Shown one piece after another: positions 38,101 to 46,760 of a DNA stretch of 64,000 nucleotides. Below the pieces are notes generated by a model. It worked only from the letters and a program-made list of their open reading frames with translations. It did no database searches and was not told the origin of the DNA. Origin of the DNA: Stieleria marina (GTDB taxonomy: Bacteria > Planctomycetota > Planctomycetia > Pirellulales > Pirellulaceae); NCBI GenBank assembly GCA_007741555.1, contig CP036526.1, positions 5,456,001 through 5,520,000 on the forward strand. The letters are read 5' to 3'. The translations under genes were made by a program, and so were the position numbers. Within the stretch, counting starts at the first letter, position 1. Each line of letters begins with the position of its first letter.

Positions 38101-38237
38101 TTTTGCCATTCGGCTCTGGCGTCATCGAAGACGGAACTCCAAGAGCCTCCGTCCATCGGTGAGATGAGCGAGATCAAGATTATCAGAGCCGAAGTAAATG
38201 CGGGCCAAAAGAGGAGGGCGCGCCGAACGTCGTTCAT
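35187..38237 (-). CDS. Large planctomycete-type envelope protein of unknown function
   Basis: A 1016-residue protein with one N-terminal membrane helix (about 7-28: LLFWPAFTSALIILISLISP), then a long low-complexity Ser/Pro/Gln-rich region (about 50-370), and a C-terminal half (about 600-1016) with predicted alternating strands. Segments such as TRGDSSFIGSTPIEITPEG and YDNWPLLGDLARSIIAAKYK recur in planctomycete homologues that I recall only as hypothetical proteins. The protein is probably anchored in the inner membrane with the bulk outside. No catalytic motif was found. It is convergent with the preceding membrane protein and shares the CTAG stop overlap. Confidence 0.78.
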   Translation of the reverse strand: MNDVRRALLFWPAFTSALIILISLISPMDGGSWSSVFDDARAEWQKFAYSVEAETKPLAPLEASAAPVSSGPGHQVASEILYSRLPSPLANTAIADRIERGGQAMRLPERVAEVLSRPTKHSPQAALRDAVDLYAATRSDKESLSDKVAASDSEAGSSLLLQPAQNDKSTLSELSGDRLAGDFVGPERPSSEPEAVVQPIGTNLLRQNPFQSEPLVQANSPRSTEPLYKSKTATEPNSIAAAVPKEERVFKSTNDQPNLNVERQPLQSIKPDASVMPQSIANLAKVIPRNTTRSQKPQPEISGRSVDADRALLREPVSNNQFGVSGNPSTWPLTPRLEDQLQRLTKASGDESSEVSEATNLWAARVQSTMSDLRRLPRLGEPEAGRLIEELKSLALQGFHQAERLNNREMQIDWLQASHAIYRRTSVWEPIWAVVSNKQPLTTTPTEADNGAAVESLVQELKSEMTETGDAAGWSSYLLLDEIVDSATGQKVNQRQLTAQRVLSRTRWHGLGTQQSQWLQRDSVQYLVSALQPWTRTPVDYAALLNQIERQESDAVDLAAIDIAGTAQSLRSSNHEGTLRVAKSIDACYRNANIRTAVSQEMLTRLIPDVAPTTVPVRTNIMGSRVKGISHVNSELDLELRPSRDSWAFTLQAIGNVRTHSVGQRGQAAIRTRGDSSFIGSTPIEITPEGAQLGQSQIDVSGRTRLRDVNSQYDNWPLLGDLARSIIAAKYKQRSGLTSGIANRRMTKQIGDGIDERLEAKVAKASARLNDVVMGPLNSLKLQPQVMDMQTTDQRLIARYRLAGDWQIGASTPRPRAPNDSLISVQINQSAMNNTLEQVVPLGEPITIQAAFDNTMKVLGREQFALPEDIPNDVMIQFAKTRPITVELEDGLLWITMRVVELSRQKGASLRRFIVRAGYRAQIDGLRVSLVRDGHLSISGPGMAMRQRLPIRAVFNKVFSPNHSIPLTSEAFARSESLADAEISQLELRDGWFAMALSRKRAGRIAVGTSGESSKR

Positions 38238-38541
38238 ACCAGTTTGCTTCCATGCGAAGAGGTGATGGGGCAGCCTTCGCGCGGTTAGCGCACAAAGGCT
38301 ACTCTCAGAATCGGCGTCTCAGCTAAAATCATCCAGTGGTGGTTCCCGCAACCCAGGGAAAGTTGCTGAAGCCAGCGGTTGCTTTCAAAGCGAGCATTCA
38401 TTCGATCCGACCTCCCTGAGAACCGCCATAAATGCAGGCTTCACGGGAGATAAGATTGTTTTCTGGCTGATGACTCTGTTGGCAAGCAAAGCCCCAGAAT
38501 CACGCGCAGACTCCGTGTTCCCTACAGTTTACAATCCGAGA

Positions 38542-39492
38542 ATGAAATCCCCATCCGGAACAATCTTTGTCGCAGGCCATCGTGGAATGGTCGGCTCCGC
38601 CGTACTTCGCCGACTCGAAGGCGAGGAAGTCGATGTATTGACAGCATCACGAGACAAGCTTGATTTAGCCGTTCCCGCCCAGGTGCAAAATTTCTTTGAA
38701 AACAATTCGATTGATAGCGTGGTTTTTGCTGCCGCCAAAGTGGGTGGCATCGGAGCCAACAATAACTATCCGGTTGAATTTTTGTCAGACAATGTCTTGA
38801 TGGCAGTCAACGCTATCAAAGCTGCTTACGCCAACGGAGTGAAGCGTTTTCTCTTCTTGGGTAGCACGTGCATTTACCCACGTGACTGCCAGCAACCGAT
38901 TCGTGAAGAGTCATTGCTCACCGGTGCGTTAGAAAAAACGAACGAAGCCTATGCGTTGGCAAAAATCGCTGGCCTGAAACTATGCGAGTACTATCGCCGT
39001 CAGTACGGCGCCATGTTCCACAGTGCAATGCCGACAAACCTGTATGGCCCAGGCGACAATTATCATCCTGAAAACAGCCACGTGCTGCCCGCGCTGATCG
39101 CTCGTTTTCATGAAGCGAAAACCACCGACGCCGAACAAGTGCAGATTTGGGGAACCGGATCTCCACGCCGCGAATTCTTGCACGTCGACGATTTGGCGGA
39201 CGCTTTGGTTCACTTGATCGGAATTGACGATCCGCCGGATTGGGTCAATGTTGGCACCGGCGTCGACCTCTCCATTTTGGAACTGGCCCAGTTGGTTGCC
39301 AAGACGGTTGGGTATCAAGGCAACATCGTGACCGCCCCCGATCGTCCGGACGGGACTCCCGTCAAGTGTTGTGATGTTTCGCGTATTCACAATTTGGGCT
39401 GGAAACACGCGATCGATTTATCCGACGGCTTAGCCAACACTTACGAATCGTTTCTTCGCGAAACGGATGCCCAGCTTTTGCGTTCCGTCTGA
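38542..39492 (+). CDS. fcl: GDP-L-fucose synthase
   Basis: A 316-residue short-chain dehydrogenase/reductase (extended type) that converts GDP-4-keto-6-deoxy-mannose to GDP-L-fucose by epimerisation and NADPH reduction. VAGHRGMVGSAVLRRL (10-25) is the NADPH-binding motif. The triad is Ser 108 (GSTCIYP), Tyr 137 and Lys 141 (YALAK), the same numbering within one residue as E. coli Fcl. ATG 38542 gives the family length and register; the longer frame from 38470 adds 24 unrelated residues. Gmd, which makes its substrate, lies 82 bases downstream on the same strand, so both are one operon for GDP-L-fucose, a building block of exopolysaccharide or O-antigen. Confidence 0.94.
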   Translation: MKSPSGTIFVAGHRGMVGSAVLRRLEGEEVDVLTASRDKLDLAVPAQVQNFFENNSIDSVVFAAAKVGGIGANNNYPVEFLSDNVLMAVNAIKAAYANGVKRFLFLGSTCIYPRDCQQPIREESLLTGALEKTNEAYALAKIAGLKLCEYYRRQYGAMFHSAMPTNLYGPGDNYHPENSHVLPALIARFHEAKTTDAEQVQIWGTGSPRREFLHVDDLADALVHLIGIDDPPDWVNVGTGVDLSILELAQLVAKTVGYQGNIVTAPDRPDGTPVKCCDVSRIHNLGWKHAIDLSDGLANTYESFLRETDAQLLRSV

Positions 39493-39574
39493 TAGCGACG
39501 AGACCAAGAAACGCACGCGATCGCTTTCCAATAACTTACTTCGACCCAACTAATCAACCTTTCTGAAATTCACG

Positions 39575-40591
39575 ATGTCCAAATCAGCACTCATCACCGG
39601 AATCACCGGTCAAGACGGAAGCTACCTCGCCGAACTTCTCTTGGACAAAGGTTACGACGTTCACGGGCTGGTACGACGCAGCAGCACATTTGCTACGGAG
39701 CGAATCGAGCACATCTACAAAGACCTTCACGAAGAAACGAAGCTGCGATTGCACTACGGTGACTTAACCGACGGGCAAGCTTTGACGAACTTGGTTTTGG
39801 ATATTCAGCCCGACGAGATCTACAACCTGGGAGCTCAGAGTCATGTGCGAGTTTCTTACGACCAGCCGGTCTACACGTTGCAAACGGTTGGCGTTGGTGC
39901 TCTGAATGTTTTAGAAGCGGCTCGGTTGCTCAATAAATCTCATTCCGTCCGCGTTTACCAAGCCAGCAGCAGTGAAATGTTTGGCGACGTGCTGGAAACG
40001 CCGCAAAAAGAAACCACGCCATTCAATCCGCAATCGCCGTACGCTTGCGCAAAGGTGTATGCGTATCATCAAACGGTCAACTATCGTCGTGGGTACGACA
40101 TGTTCGCCAGCAACGGCATTCTGTTCAATCACGAATCCGAACGACGTGGTGAGACGTTTGTGACTCGCAAAATCACTCGCGCGGCCGGTCGCATCAAAAT
40201 GGGCCTCCAAGACAAACTCTACTTGGGCAACCTCGACGCCAAACGTGACTGGGGTTATGCCAAAGATTATGTCGAAGGAATGTGGCGAATCTTGCAGCAT
40301 GATGAAGCCGACGATTTTGTTCTGGCGACAGGCCGCACGGAATCAGTTCGCGATTTCTGCAAATTGACGTTCGAGCAGTTGGACCTCGACTACGAAGAGT
40401 ACGTCGAAATCGATCCGCGCTACTTCCGTCCCGCCGAAGTCGACTTGCTACTGGGGGATGCATCCAAAGCAAAAGAAAAGCTTGGCTGGGAGGCAACGAC
40501 CGATTTGGAAGAACTGGCCCGGATTATGGTCCAGCATGACCTGGAACTGGCTCAGCGAGAGGCGCATGCCAAGAGCTTTGTGCCCAACTGA
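39575..40591 (+). CDS. gmd: GDP-mannose 4,6-dehydratase
   Basis: A 338-residue extended SDR enzyme that makes GDP-4-keto-6-deoxy-D-mannose. [15 protein letters not shown] (8-22) is the NADP-binding motif and [10 protein letters not shown] (29-38) binds cofactor. The active site shows SSSEMFG (131-137), with Glu 134, then Tyr 156 and Lys 160 (YACAKVYAY). [17 protein letters not shown] is a Gmd hallmark loop. Length matches the family (about 340-370). It follows fcl by 82 bases and would feed it. Confidence 0.96.
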   Translation: MSKSALITGITGQDGSYLAELLLDKGYDVHGLVRRSSTFATERIEHIYKDLHEETKLRLHYGDLTDGQALTNLVLDIQPDEIYNLGAQSHVRVSYDQPVYTLQTVGVGALNVLEAARLLNKSHSVRVYQASSSEMFGDVLETPQKETTPFNPQSPYACAKVYAYHQTVNYRRGYDMFASNGILFNHESERRGETFVTRKITRAAGRIKMGLQDKLYLGNLDAKRDWGYAKDYVEGMWRILQHDEADDFVLATGRTESVRDFCKLTFEQLDLDYEEYVEIDPRYFRPAEVDLLLGDASKAKEKLGWEATTDLEELARIMVQHDLELAQREAHAKSFVPN

Positions 40592-40738
40592 TCGCGTCCA
40601 GAGGCCGACGAAACCTTGGCTAGAAGCCGCTGTTTGGTCTTGCCCCGCCTCGACGATTCGCAGCAACTGAGCGACAATTGCTCGCTTTGTCGCCAGTTGT
40701 CACCGCAGTCGAGGACCGCAGCACGATTGCGGAACCCC

Positions 40739-41065
40739 ATGGGTAAGAAAAAGCCAGCATCTTTCGAGTACGTTGAACCCATCGGTGATCGCGTTCTCGT
40801 GCGCAAAGACGAACCCAAGCGGGAAACCCGTGGCGGCATTGCGCTTCCGGACGCCGCAGAGATTCCGACAATCACCGGCCGTATCGTGACCATCAGTGCG
40901 GTCGTCGAAAACGACGAAGAGCTTCCGCTTCGGCAATACGACAAAATTCTCTTCCACCCAAAGAACGCTGTTCCAGTCGACTTGGAACACGACAATCAAC
41001 TGTTCGTCGTTCCGGTCGATGACGTAGTAGCCGTTTTTCGTCGTGACAAACCCGATCAGGAATAG
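40739..41065 (+). CDS. groES: Co-chaperonin GroES-like protein
   Basis: A 108-residue protein with the Cpn10 fold: FEYVEPIGDRVLVRKDEPKR (9-28), TRGGIALPDAAE (30-41; the usual mobile loop region ends in the IAL/IVLPDSA motif), and a C-terminal QYDKILFHPKN... VVPVDDVVAV. It caps the GroEL chamber. The N-terminal MGKKKPAS extension and the poor match in the central barrel loop suggest a paralogue rather than the main groES. No groEL gene is adjacent, as in planctomycetes with several separated groES copies. ATG 40739 is chosen because the longer frame from 40616 has no domain before it. Confidence 0.87.
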   Translation: MGKKKPASFEYVEPIGDRVLVRKDEPKRETRGGIALPDAAEIPTITGRIVTISAVVENDEELPLRQYDKILFHPKNAVPVDLEHDNQLFVVPVDDVVAVFRRDKPDQE

Positions 41066-41354
41066 TCGCGATCGGGAAAACACGCTCTCGCGATACATTT
41101 AGAGCTTTTGGCTTCGCCGGAAGATTTTTTGGACAAACCAGAAACGGTTACCATAGGTACACCTGTTTAAAAGATCCCCTATCTGAGACACTCCCAGTGG
41201 TGGGGATCGACGGGCGATGTACTGTGACTAGACGGCGATTCTTCTCGCATCCTGGCGTGTTAGCCCCCACATCGGCTCGATGGGCCTGATGCAGCACCTT
41301 GATGCTGCCTCTAGCAACTCTAAGTACAAAGCACTGAGTACAAGGCTTCGTTAA
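41066..41354. other. Intergenic region before the surface metalloprotease gene
   Basis: The 289 bases hold no supported gene. A small hairpin GCAGCA/TGCTGC (41291-41308) and a direct repeat of AGTACAA (around 41322 and 41337) lie in the last 70 bases before the ATG. They may be part of the leader or an operator; nothing identifies them further. Confidence 0.35.
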
Positions 41355-43940
41355 ATGCGAAAATGGTCCGCGCTTCCATCGTTTTTCACTCGAAGCCGCA
41401 CTCAAGTAGCCAAACGACCTGGTCGCAAGCGATCCCGCGCCAAGCAGATCAGCAGCATGGCAAAACGCAGCCTTCTGCATGAGTCCTTGGAAACTCGCCA
41501 CTTGCTGGCCGGCGAAGGCGTCGGAATCGATATTGCTCGTGATTTCAATTCCACGGGACTAGTCGGCTCACTCTCTTCGACAATCAGCTGGGGCGATGGA
41601 ACGCAGTCCGCTGGCACCGTCACGGGCGTGACCGACAACAATGGACCACTGAGCATCAAATTCGAGTACATGGGAACGTTCTTCAACGATCCTGCTCGCA
41701 AGACTCTGCTGGAGAACGCCGCTGCCTCGGTCGTCGAACGTTTTAGCGACGACCTAGATGCCATCACGCCCAATTCATACCTCAAGTGGAAAGCCAGAAC
41801 TTTCAATCCACTGACAGGAGCGGAGCTGCTGGTGGACGACTTAGCCGTTGCCGCCAACCAACTGGTCATCTACGTCGGAGCACGGCAACTAGGAGGCAAT
41901 AGAATTGGCGAGGCCGGTCCAGGTGCCGCAGTCACAAACTTCCCCGCGCCTGCCAACGCGACGCAACAAAACGAGCAAGCCGAATTCATCGAAACAATCG
42001 TCGCGCGTGGCGAGGAAGGCGCGGAGCTCAAAACGGCTTCGGGTGCCAATCGTACCCAAGCGACTGACATTGGAACTTGGGGAGGCTTCATCTCTTTCGA
42101 CATCGATACCAACTGGCACTTCGGTGCTTCGACCGATGGCCTGGATGATGACGAGGTCGATTTTTCGACAACCGTCGTCCACGAAATGATGCACGTGATG
42201 GGATTCGGCAACGCGCAGCAATATCCTGGCATCACTTCTTCGTACCAAACAGCGACCAGCGGAAATTCGTTTATCGGCGTACAGGCCAAAGCTGAAAATG
42301 GTGGCGTCAATGTTCCGCTGAATGGGTTTGACCATTTTGCCGATTCGGTCATCAGCAACAATCAACAGTCGGTCGTCAGCGAGCGAGTTGACTCGGGGAC
42401 CCGCAAAGTGCTGACGCCTCTGGATATAGCCGCTCTGGATGACATCGGCTGGACACCTCGCGCATCAACATTTGCAAACGTTACCGCTAGCCATATCTAC
42501 GCCGACAATCCCAGCGATGGCACCACGTACCCCGTCGAAATCGTTTTGCGCGGAAGCCAATTCGGCGAACTCACGAGCACATTGACCAACACAGTCACCA
42601 ACACGCCGCCGTCGTTGTCGTTGCCCCCCAATCAATCGGTCGAAATCGATCGCGGTTTCACCATCACCAACCTGGGCGAAATTTTGGATCCGGGTTTTAC
42701 GAGCGCTGCGGCTGGATCGACCGAAACATTTACGTACTCGATTAATTGGGGTGACGGAGACACTGATTCGGGTGACGCGACCATTGACCGAGTCGGAAAT
42801 GGAACCTTATCCACGCTGGCATCCTTCGATGGATCACACACGTACGACGCTATCGGCACCTACACCGTCAGCGTGACCGCGACCGACGATGACAACGGTT
42901 CCGACACGGAAACGTTTTCGATCACCGTAACGGCCAAGCCCGCCCTGAGTCTGCAGCTTTCAAAGACCATCTTCACGGAAGACGAGGGACAAGACGCCGC
43001 TATTTTGACCGTCAGTCGGAGTGGCCCGGCAAGCAATTTGGCACAGACCGTGACCTTGACGTCAAGCGATACGAGTGAAGTGATTGTCCCAGCGACGGTC
43101 ACAATTCCAGCGAATGCCAGCAGCATAACGACGCCCATCCGAATAGCGGACGACACGCTGCTGGACGGAACTCAAACTGCGACGATTAGCGCCGCGGGAG
43201 CAGGAATGGATTCGGGCGACATTAACCTGGAAGTTCAAGACGCAGAGTTTTTGACAGCCATATTCGCGGGTGGCAACATTACAGAAGCCGACACGACGTC
43301 CGTCGTGCTGCGCATCACTCGCAGCAACACGGACGCGGACGACGCGCTGTTGGTTAACATTACCGGAGGTGATTCGCAACAGCTGACAGTGGAAAGCCAG
43401 TTCACGATTCCTGCGGGCGATCGTACTGGCTCGGTTGTGCTAACACCGGTTCAAGACGATCAGGCTGAGCTGACAAAGACATTGGACTTTGTGATCTCGG
43501 CCACGAGCTATGCATCCGCAAACGCATCGGTCGACATTCTGGATGATGAACCGCCATTGTTCCAAAATCCCGAAAACCGATTTGATGCCAACGGGCAAGA
43601 CGGACTCACTCCCGCTGACATCTTGGCGGTCATCAATCAGCTGGCCGAAGAAGGCAGCGGAGTTCTTTTGGATCCCGAAGTACGCCCCTTGGACGGAGTC
43701 TTCTATGATGTCGACGGGAACTACGTACTGACGCCCAACGACATTTTGGAAGTCATCAATGAGCTCGCAGAACAAGCAGCTCCCAGCAGCGATGTCGGTG
43801 GCGAACGAATCCTGGATGAAAACGTAGACGATCCTGCTGAGCGACTATCCTTGATCGATGGCAAGGGCTCCACCGACGTCGATGATGACGACGAAACCCG
43901 TTTGCGAAGCCTGCTCGATACAGAAAGCTTCGTTCTTTAG
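41355..43940 (+). CDS. Dockerin-bearing surface metalloprotease-like protein
   Basis: An 861-residue surface protein. The basic N-terminus is followed by LETRHLLAG (45-53), a form of the LEPR-LLA motif found at the start of many exported planctomycete proteins. HEMMHVMGF (276-284) is an HExxHxxG zinc site, with His 276, Glu 277 and His 280. The third metzincin ligand is expected at position 286, where Asn is found. A PKD-like domain with repeated Thr/Asp strands is at about 417-525. Two Calx-beta-like domains follow (about 533-625 and 631-730). A type I dockerin-like pair of calcium loops (DANGQDGLTPADILAVINQL and DVDGNYVLTPNDILEVINEL) is at about 743-805. It probably acts on or attaches to extracellular protein complexes. 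Confidence 0.85.
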   Translation: MRKWSALPSFFTRSRTQVAKRPGRKRSRAKQISSMAKRSLLHESLETRHLLAGEGVGIDIARDFNSTGLVGSLSSTISWGDGTQSAGTVTGVTDNNGPLSIKFEYMGTFFNDPARKTLLENAAASVVERFSDDLDAITPNSYLKWKARTFNPLTGAELLVDDLAVAANQLVIYVGARQLGGNRIGEAGPGAAVTNFPAPANATQQNEQAEFIETIVARGEEGAELKTASGANRTQATDIGTWGGFISFDIDTNWHFGASTDGLDDDEVDFSTTVVHEMMHVMGFGNAQQYPGITSSYQTATSGNSFIGVQAKAENGGVNVPLNGFDHFADSVISNNQQSVVSERVDSGTRKVLTPLDIAALDDIGWTPRASTFANVTASHIYADNPSDGTTYPVEIVLRGSQFGELTSTLTNTVTNTPPSLSLPPNQSVEIDRGFTITNLGEILDPGFTSAAAGSTETFTYSINWGDGDTDSGDATIDRVGNGTLSTLASFDGSHTYDAIGTYTVSVTATDDDNGSDTETFSITVTAKPALSLQLSKTIFTEDEGQDAAILTVSRSGPASNLAQTVTLTSSDTSEVIVPATVTIPANASSITTPIRIADDTLLDGTQTATISAAGAGMDSGDINLEVQDAEFLTAIFAGGNITEADTTSVVLRITRSNTDADDALLVNITGGDSQQLTVESQFTIPAGDRTGSVVLTPVQDDQAELTKTLDFVISATSYASANASVDILDDEPPLFQNPENRFDANGQDGLTPADILAVINQLAEEGSGVLLDPEVRPLDGVFYDVDGNYVLTPNDILEVINELAEQAAPSSDVGGERILDENVDDPAERLSLIDGKGSTDVDDDDETRLRSLLDTESFVL

Positions 43941-43974
43941 ATCTTCAGGCGAGTCTCGGGATTTTCCAAACTTC

Positions 43975-44241
43975 TCAATCGCACGTTTCGGTATCGGCAT
44001 TTCGCTGACCATCGTTGCCTGGACTGGAATTTCCAGGCCGGCTGGCTTGCTGCCTCTGGTTGCATCGCTCAAGAACATCACGCCGCGTCCTGGCCGATGA
44101 TGTCCCCCAGGTCGCGATTTCATCAAGCGAACGGTGGCAGCCAACGCAAATGCCGCTCAAATCGACGACGCAGTGCTTGATGCACGGCGATGCCACGTCG
44201 TCGTCATCGAGAGGTTCCAGGGGCGAATTCAAATCAGGCAT
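43975..44241 (-). CDS. DUF1289 family iron-sulfur-type small protein
   Basis: An 88-residue cytoplasmic protein of the DUF1289/YdhL-like family. The signature SPCIKHCVVDLSGICVGCHR has cysteines at 20, 24, 32 and 35 followed by EIATW. The cysteines probably bind an Fe-S cluster or zinc. Family members are small, often next to unrelated genes, and their role is unknown. It is convergent with the metalloprotease gene (34 bases apart) and divergent from the PQQ-propeller gene (107 bases to its start). The coding frame overlaps, in another phase, a longer opposite-strand frame that starts at 44190, which I regard as an over-extension of the neighbouring gene. Confidence 0.8.
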   Translation of the reverse strand: MPDLNSPLEPLDDDDVASPCIKHCVVDLSGICVGCHRSLDEIATWGTSSARTRRDVLERCNQRQQASRPGNSSPGNDGQRNADTETCD

Positions 44242-44348
44242 CCGTCTGTTCAGCTAAAGGCAAATATACGCAGGCCAGTCTCGTTCGACGTCCTTTCGTT
44301 ATGATAGGTTCATCGACAACTCCCTCCCTGCAATCGACTACCAATCTC

Positions 44349-45653
44349 ATGCTGCTTTCTATCACGGATCACCGACCGACTGTCCTCCGCGTCATCTCAC
44401 TTGCTCTGCTGGCAACAGTCCTCCTGGTGGCTGGCCCGCAGTACAGCCGGGCAGCTGATGCCTGGCCCATTTTCCGCGGTCCGGGCGGAAACGGCGTCGC
44501 TCCCCTTGCGGCTCAAACGCCGATTGATTGGTCGCCCACGACCAACATCAAATTCCGCACCCCGATTCCTGGGCAAGGCTGGTCATCACCAGTCGTAGCG
44601 GGCGACCGAATTTTCGTCTCTGCAGCGATCCCGCGAGGCGACGAACCCGTTTCAAAGAAAACCGACTTTGACCTATCGCTCATCATCCTAGACAAACAGT
44701 CTGGACAGATTCAAAAAAACACTGCCCTGCTTTTGCATAAAGGCTCCGGAAGCCCCAGGATCCACAAGAAGAATTCGCATGCTAGCCCAACGCCGATCGT
44801 TTCCGACGAACGAATCTATGTTCACTTTGGACATCAAGGCACTGTCTGTGTTGATTTAGATGGCAAAGTTATTTGGAAGAACCGCGACCTGTCTTTCATC
44901 CCCGTCCATGGCAATGGCGGCACTCCCGTCTTAGTTGCCGGCAAACTAATTTTCACATGCGACGGCAAGAACGACCCCAAAATTGTGGCGTTGGATTCGA
45001 CAACCGGCAAAGTTGCTTGGGAAGTAGAACGTCCCGTTGATGCCCCCAAAAAGTTTTCGTTTTGCACGCCAACGGTTATCGATGTCAACGGACATTCCCA
45101 AGTCATCGCGCCGGGCAGCAACTGCGTTCTGGCCATCAACCCTGCTGACGGAAACGTCATCTGGAACATGTCCTACACCGGGTACTCGGTCATTCCCAAG
45201 CCCGTCTTTCACAACGGACTGGTCTACTTATCAACCAGCTACGATTCTCCCAGCCTGCTGGCGATCGATCCAACTGGCCACGGTGATGTAACAGACACCC
45301 ATCTAAAATGGTCCGTCGAAAAGAATGCACCACATACCCCGTCGCTGATTGCCGACAAAGGTTTGATCTACAGCATCAGCGACGGCGGCATCGCGTTGTG
45401 CGTCGACGCGGAAACGGGAGACGTTGTCTACAAGAAACGTGTCGGCGGAGGATTCTCTTCGTCGCCGGTTTTGGTGGACGACAAAATCTACTACACCGAC
45501 GAAGCCGGCGTGACGACGGTGATCGCAACCGGCAAAGAGTACAAAGTGCTCGCCGAAAACGATCTTGGCGAACGGACACTGGCATCCATGGCAGTCGATG
45601 GCAACGCGTTGATCATGCGAACTGCTGAAGCGATCTATCGCATCGAAAAATAG
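44349..45653 (+). CDS. Secreted PQQ-type beta-propeller protein
   Basis: A 434-residue exported protein with a signal peptide (VISLALLATVLLVAGPQYS, ending RAADAWP). The mature part has tandem beta-propeller blades of the PQQ-dehydrogenase/BamB type: WSSPVVAGDRIFVSAA, KVAWEVERP, GLVYLSTSYDSPSLLAID and VVYKKRVGGGFSSSPVLVD. The start WPIFRGPGGNGVA is common to planctomycete outer-membrane-assembly-like PQQ proteins. No calcium or PQQ ligands of true dehydrogenases were identified, so it may be a scaffold. In-frame starts at 44301 and 44190 exist; 44349 gives the best signal peptide but no clear ribosome-binding site, so this start is tentative. Confidence 0.85.
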   Translation: MLLSITDHRPTVLRVISLALLATVLLVAGPQYSRAADAWPIFRGPGGNGVAPLAAQTPIDWSPTTNIKFRTPIPGQGWSSPVVAGDRIFVSAAIPRGDEPVSKKTDFDLSLIILDKQSGQIQKNTALLLHKGSGSPRIHKKNSHASPTPIVSDERIYVHFGHQGTVCVDLDGKVIWKNRDLSFIPVHGNGGTPVLVAGKLIFTCDGKNDPKIVALDSTTGKVAWEVERPVDAPKKFSFCTPTVIDVNGHSQVIAPGSNCVLAINPADGNVIWNMSYTGYSVIPKPVFHNGLVYLSTSYDSPSLLAIDPTGHGDVTDTHLKWSVEKNAPHTPSLIADKGLIYSISDGGIALCVDAETGDVVYKKRVGGGFSSSPVLVDDKIYYTDEAGVTTVIATGKEYKVLAENDLGERTLASMAVDGNALIMRTAEAIYRIEK

Positions 45654-45709
45654 ATTAAATATCAACGGCCGAGTGTTCATTTCGCGATTCGCAAACCTGA
45701 AGAACAACT

Positions 45710-46186
45710 GTGAAAATCTGGATTGATGCCGACGCGGCCCCCACCGATGTAAAAGAGGTCGTCTTTCGCGCCTCGGTACGTCTGGAGATACCCGTTGTGC
45801 TGGTTGCCAATCGACCGATCGCTTCCCCGGCCAATGCTGCTCTGGTGAAATGTGTCGTTGTACGCGACGGTGCGAACGTGGCTGACACGTACATCGTCAA
45901 TCACTCGCAACCGGGCGATCTGGCGATTACCGCGGACATTCCCTTGGCTTCCGATTTAGTCGCAAAATCCATCGCAGTGATCGATCCGCGGGGCGAAGAA
46001 TACACGGCACACAACATTAGCTCTCGACTGGCAATGCGTGACTTCATGGATGAACTCCGTGGGTTCAGCGAATCGGCCCAGGGCGGAACCGCGCCTTACA
46101 ATAAAAAAGACAAACGAGCGTTTGCGTCGGTTTTTGACCGCACGCTTTCCAAACTGCTTAAAGCAGAATTAAAGAACAAATCATGA
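45710..46186 (+). CDS. YaiI/YqxD (UPF0178) family protein
   Basis: A 158-residue cytoplasmic protein of the UPF0178/DUF188 family. [18 protein letters not shown] (4-21) is the family signature, with conserved Asp residues at 6 and 8. [15 protein letters not shown] (71-85) and [16 protein letters not shown] (about 104-119) also match. The fold is related to PIN-type nucleases, though nuclease activity of this family is not proven. It starts with GTG at 45710. Its stop overlaps the start of the SUI1-like gene by four bases (ATGA), so the two are translationally coupled. Confidence 0.9.
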   Translation: MKIWIDADAAPTDVKEVVFRASVRLEIPVVLVANRPIASPANAALVKCVVVRDGANVADTYIVNHSQPGDLAITADIPLASDLVAKSIAVIDPRGEEYTAHNISSRLAMRDFMDELRGFSESAQGGTAPYNKKDKRAFASVFDRTLSKLLKAELKNKS

Positions 46187-46527
46187 CACGACTATTTGCT
46201 GGCACTCAGTTCGACATCCCTCCTTCATGCGATCGTTGCGACCAACTTATCGACGACTGCAAGTGTCCTCCCGAATCGATCCCTATCGAGCGACAATCGC
46301 CCAGTTCGCAAACCGCAAAAGTGCGGTTGGACAAACGCAAGCACCAACGTTTGATCACGGTGGTCAGCGGACTGTCTGAACCGGCAACTGATCTTGCTGA
46401 CCTTTTGTCTCAATTAAAGTCCGCTTGCGGTGCTGGCGGCACAATCCGAGACGACGACTTAGAAATCCAGGGCGACCACTTGGACAGGGTTAAAACCACG
46501 ATGACGAAGCTTGGCTATTGCGTCTAA
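46183..46527 (+). CDS. SUI1/YciH-type translation factor with an N-terminal Cys cluster
   Basis: A 114-residue protein with a C-terminal SUI1/eIF1 domain (about 42-114: [18 protein letters not shown], then [15 protein letters not shown]). The bacterial member YciH takes part in fidelity of initiation. Before it, residues 16-28 hold [13 protein letters not shown], four cysteines in a zinc-ribbon-like layout (16, 19, 26, 28), which the YciH of E. coli also has in part. It is translated by overlap with the UPF0178 gene, which hints at a functional link between the two. Two-gene operon beginning at 45710. Confidence 0.86.
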   Translation: MTRLFAGTQFDIPPSCDRCDQLIDDCKCPPESIPIERQSPSSQTAKVRLDKRKHQRLITVVSGLSEPATDLADLLSQLKSACGAGGTIRDDDLEIQGDHLDRVKTTMTKLGYCV

Positions 46528-46760
46528 TAGCGAGTTGCCGTCGATGCAACTACTGCTGTGCCGTGACGCAAGTCGTGATCAAACACCGTCGGCAAAGGAA
46601 AAAACACCGACTGAACAAACCAGCCGTGTTTCGACCTGCCTCGATTCGACTAGATTTATCGCCCTGACCTCGCGTTCCTTTGGCCTAGAAGGTCGCTGAG
46701 CGGTAACATCCAATGCCGCGGGTAAGGTGCTTCTGACCATTAAACGGAGAAAAAGCCTCG

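Noticed and set aside
44190-44348. Upstream extension of the PQQ-propeller protein to 44190
   Set aside because: The extension overlaps the DUF1289 gene on the other strand and precedes the signal peptide with unrelated residues.
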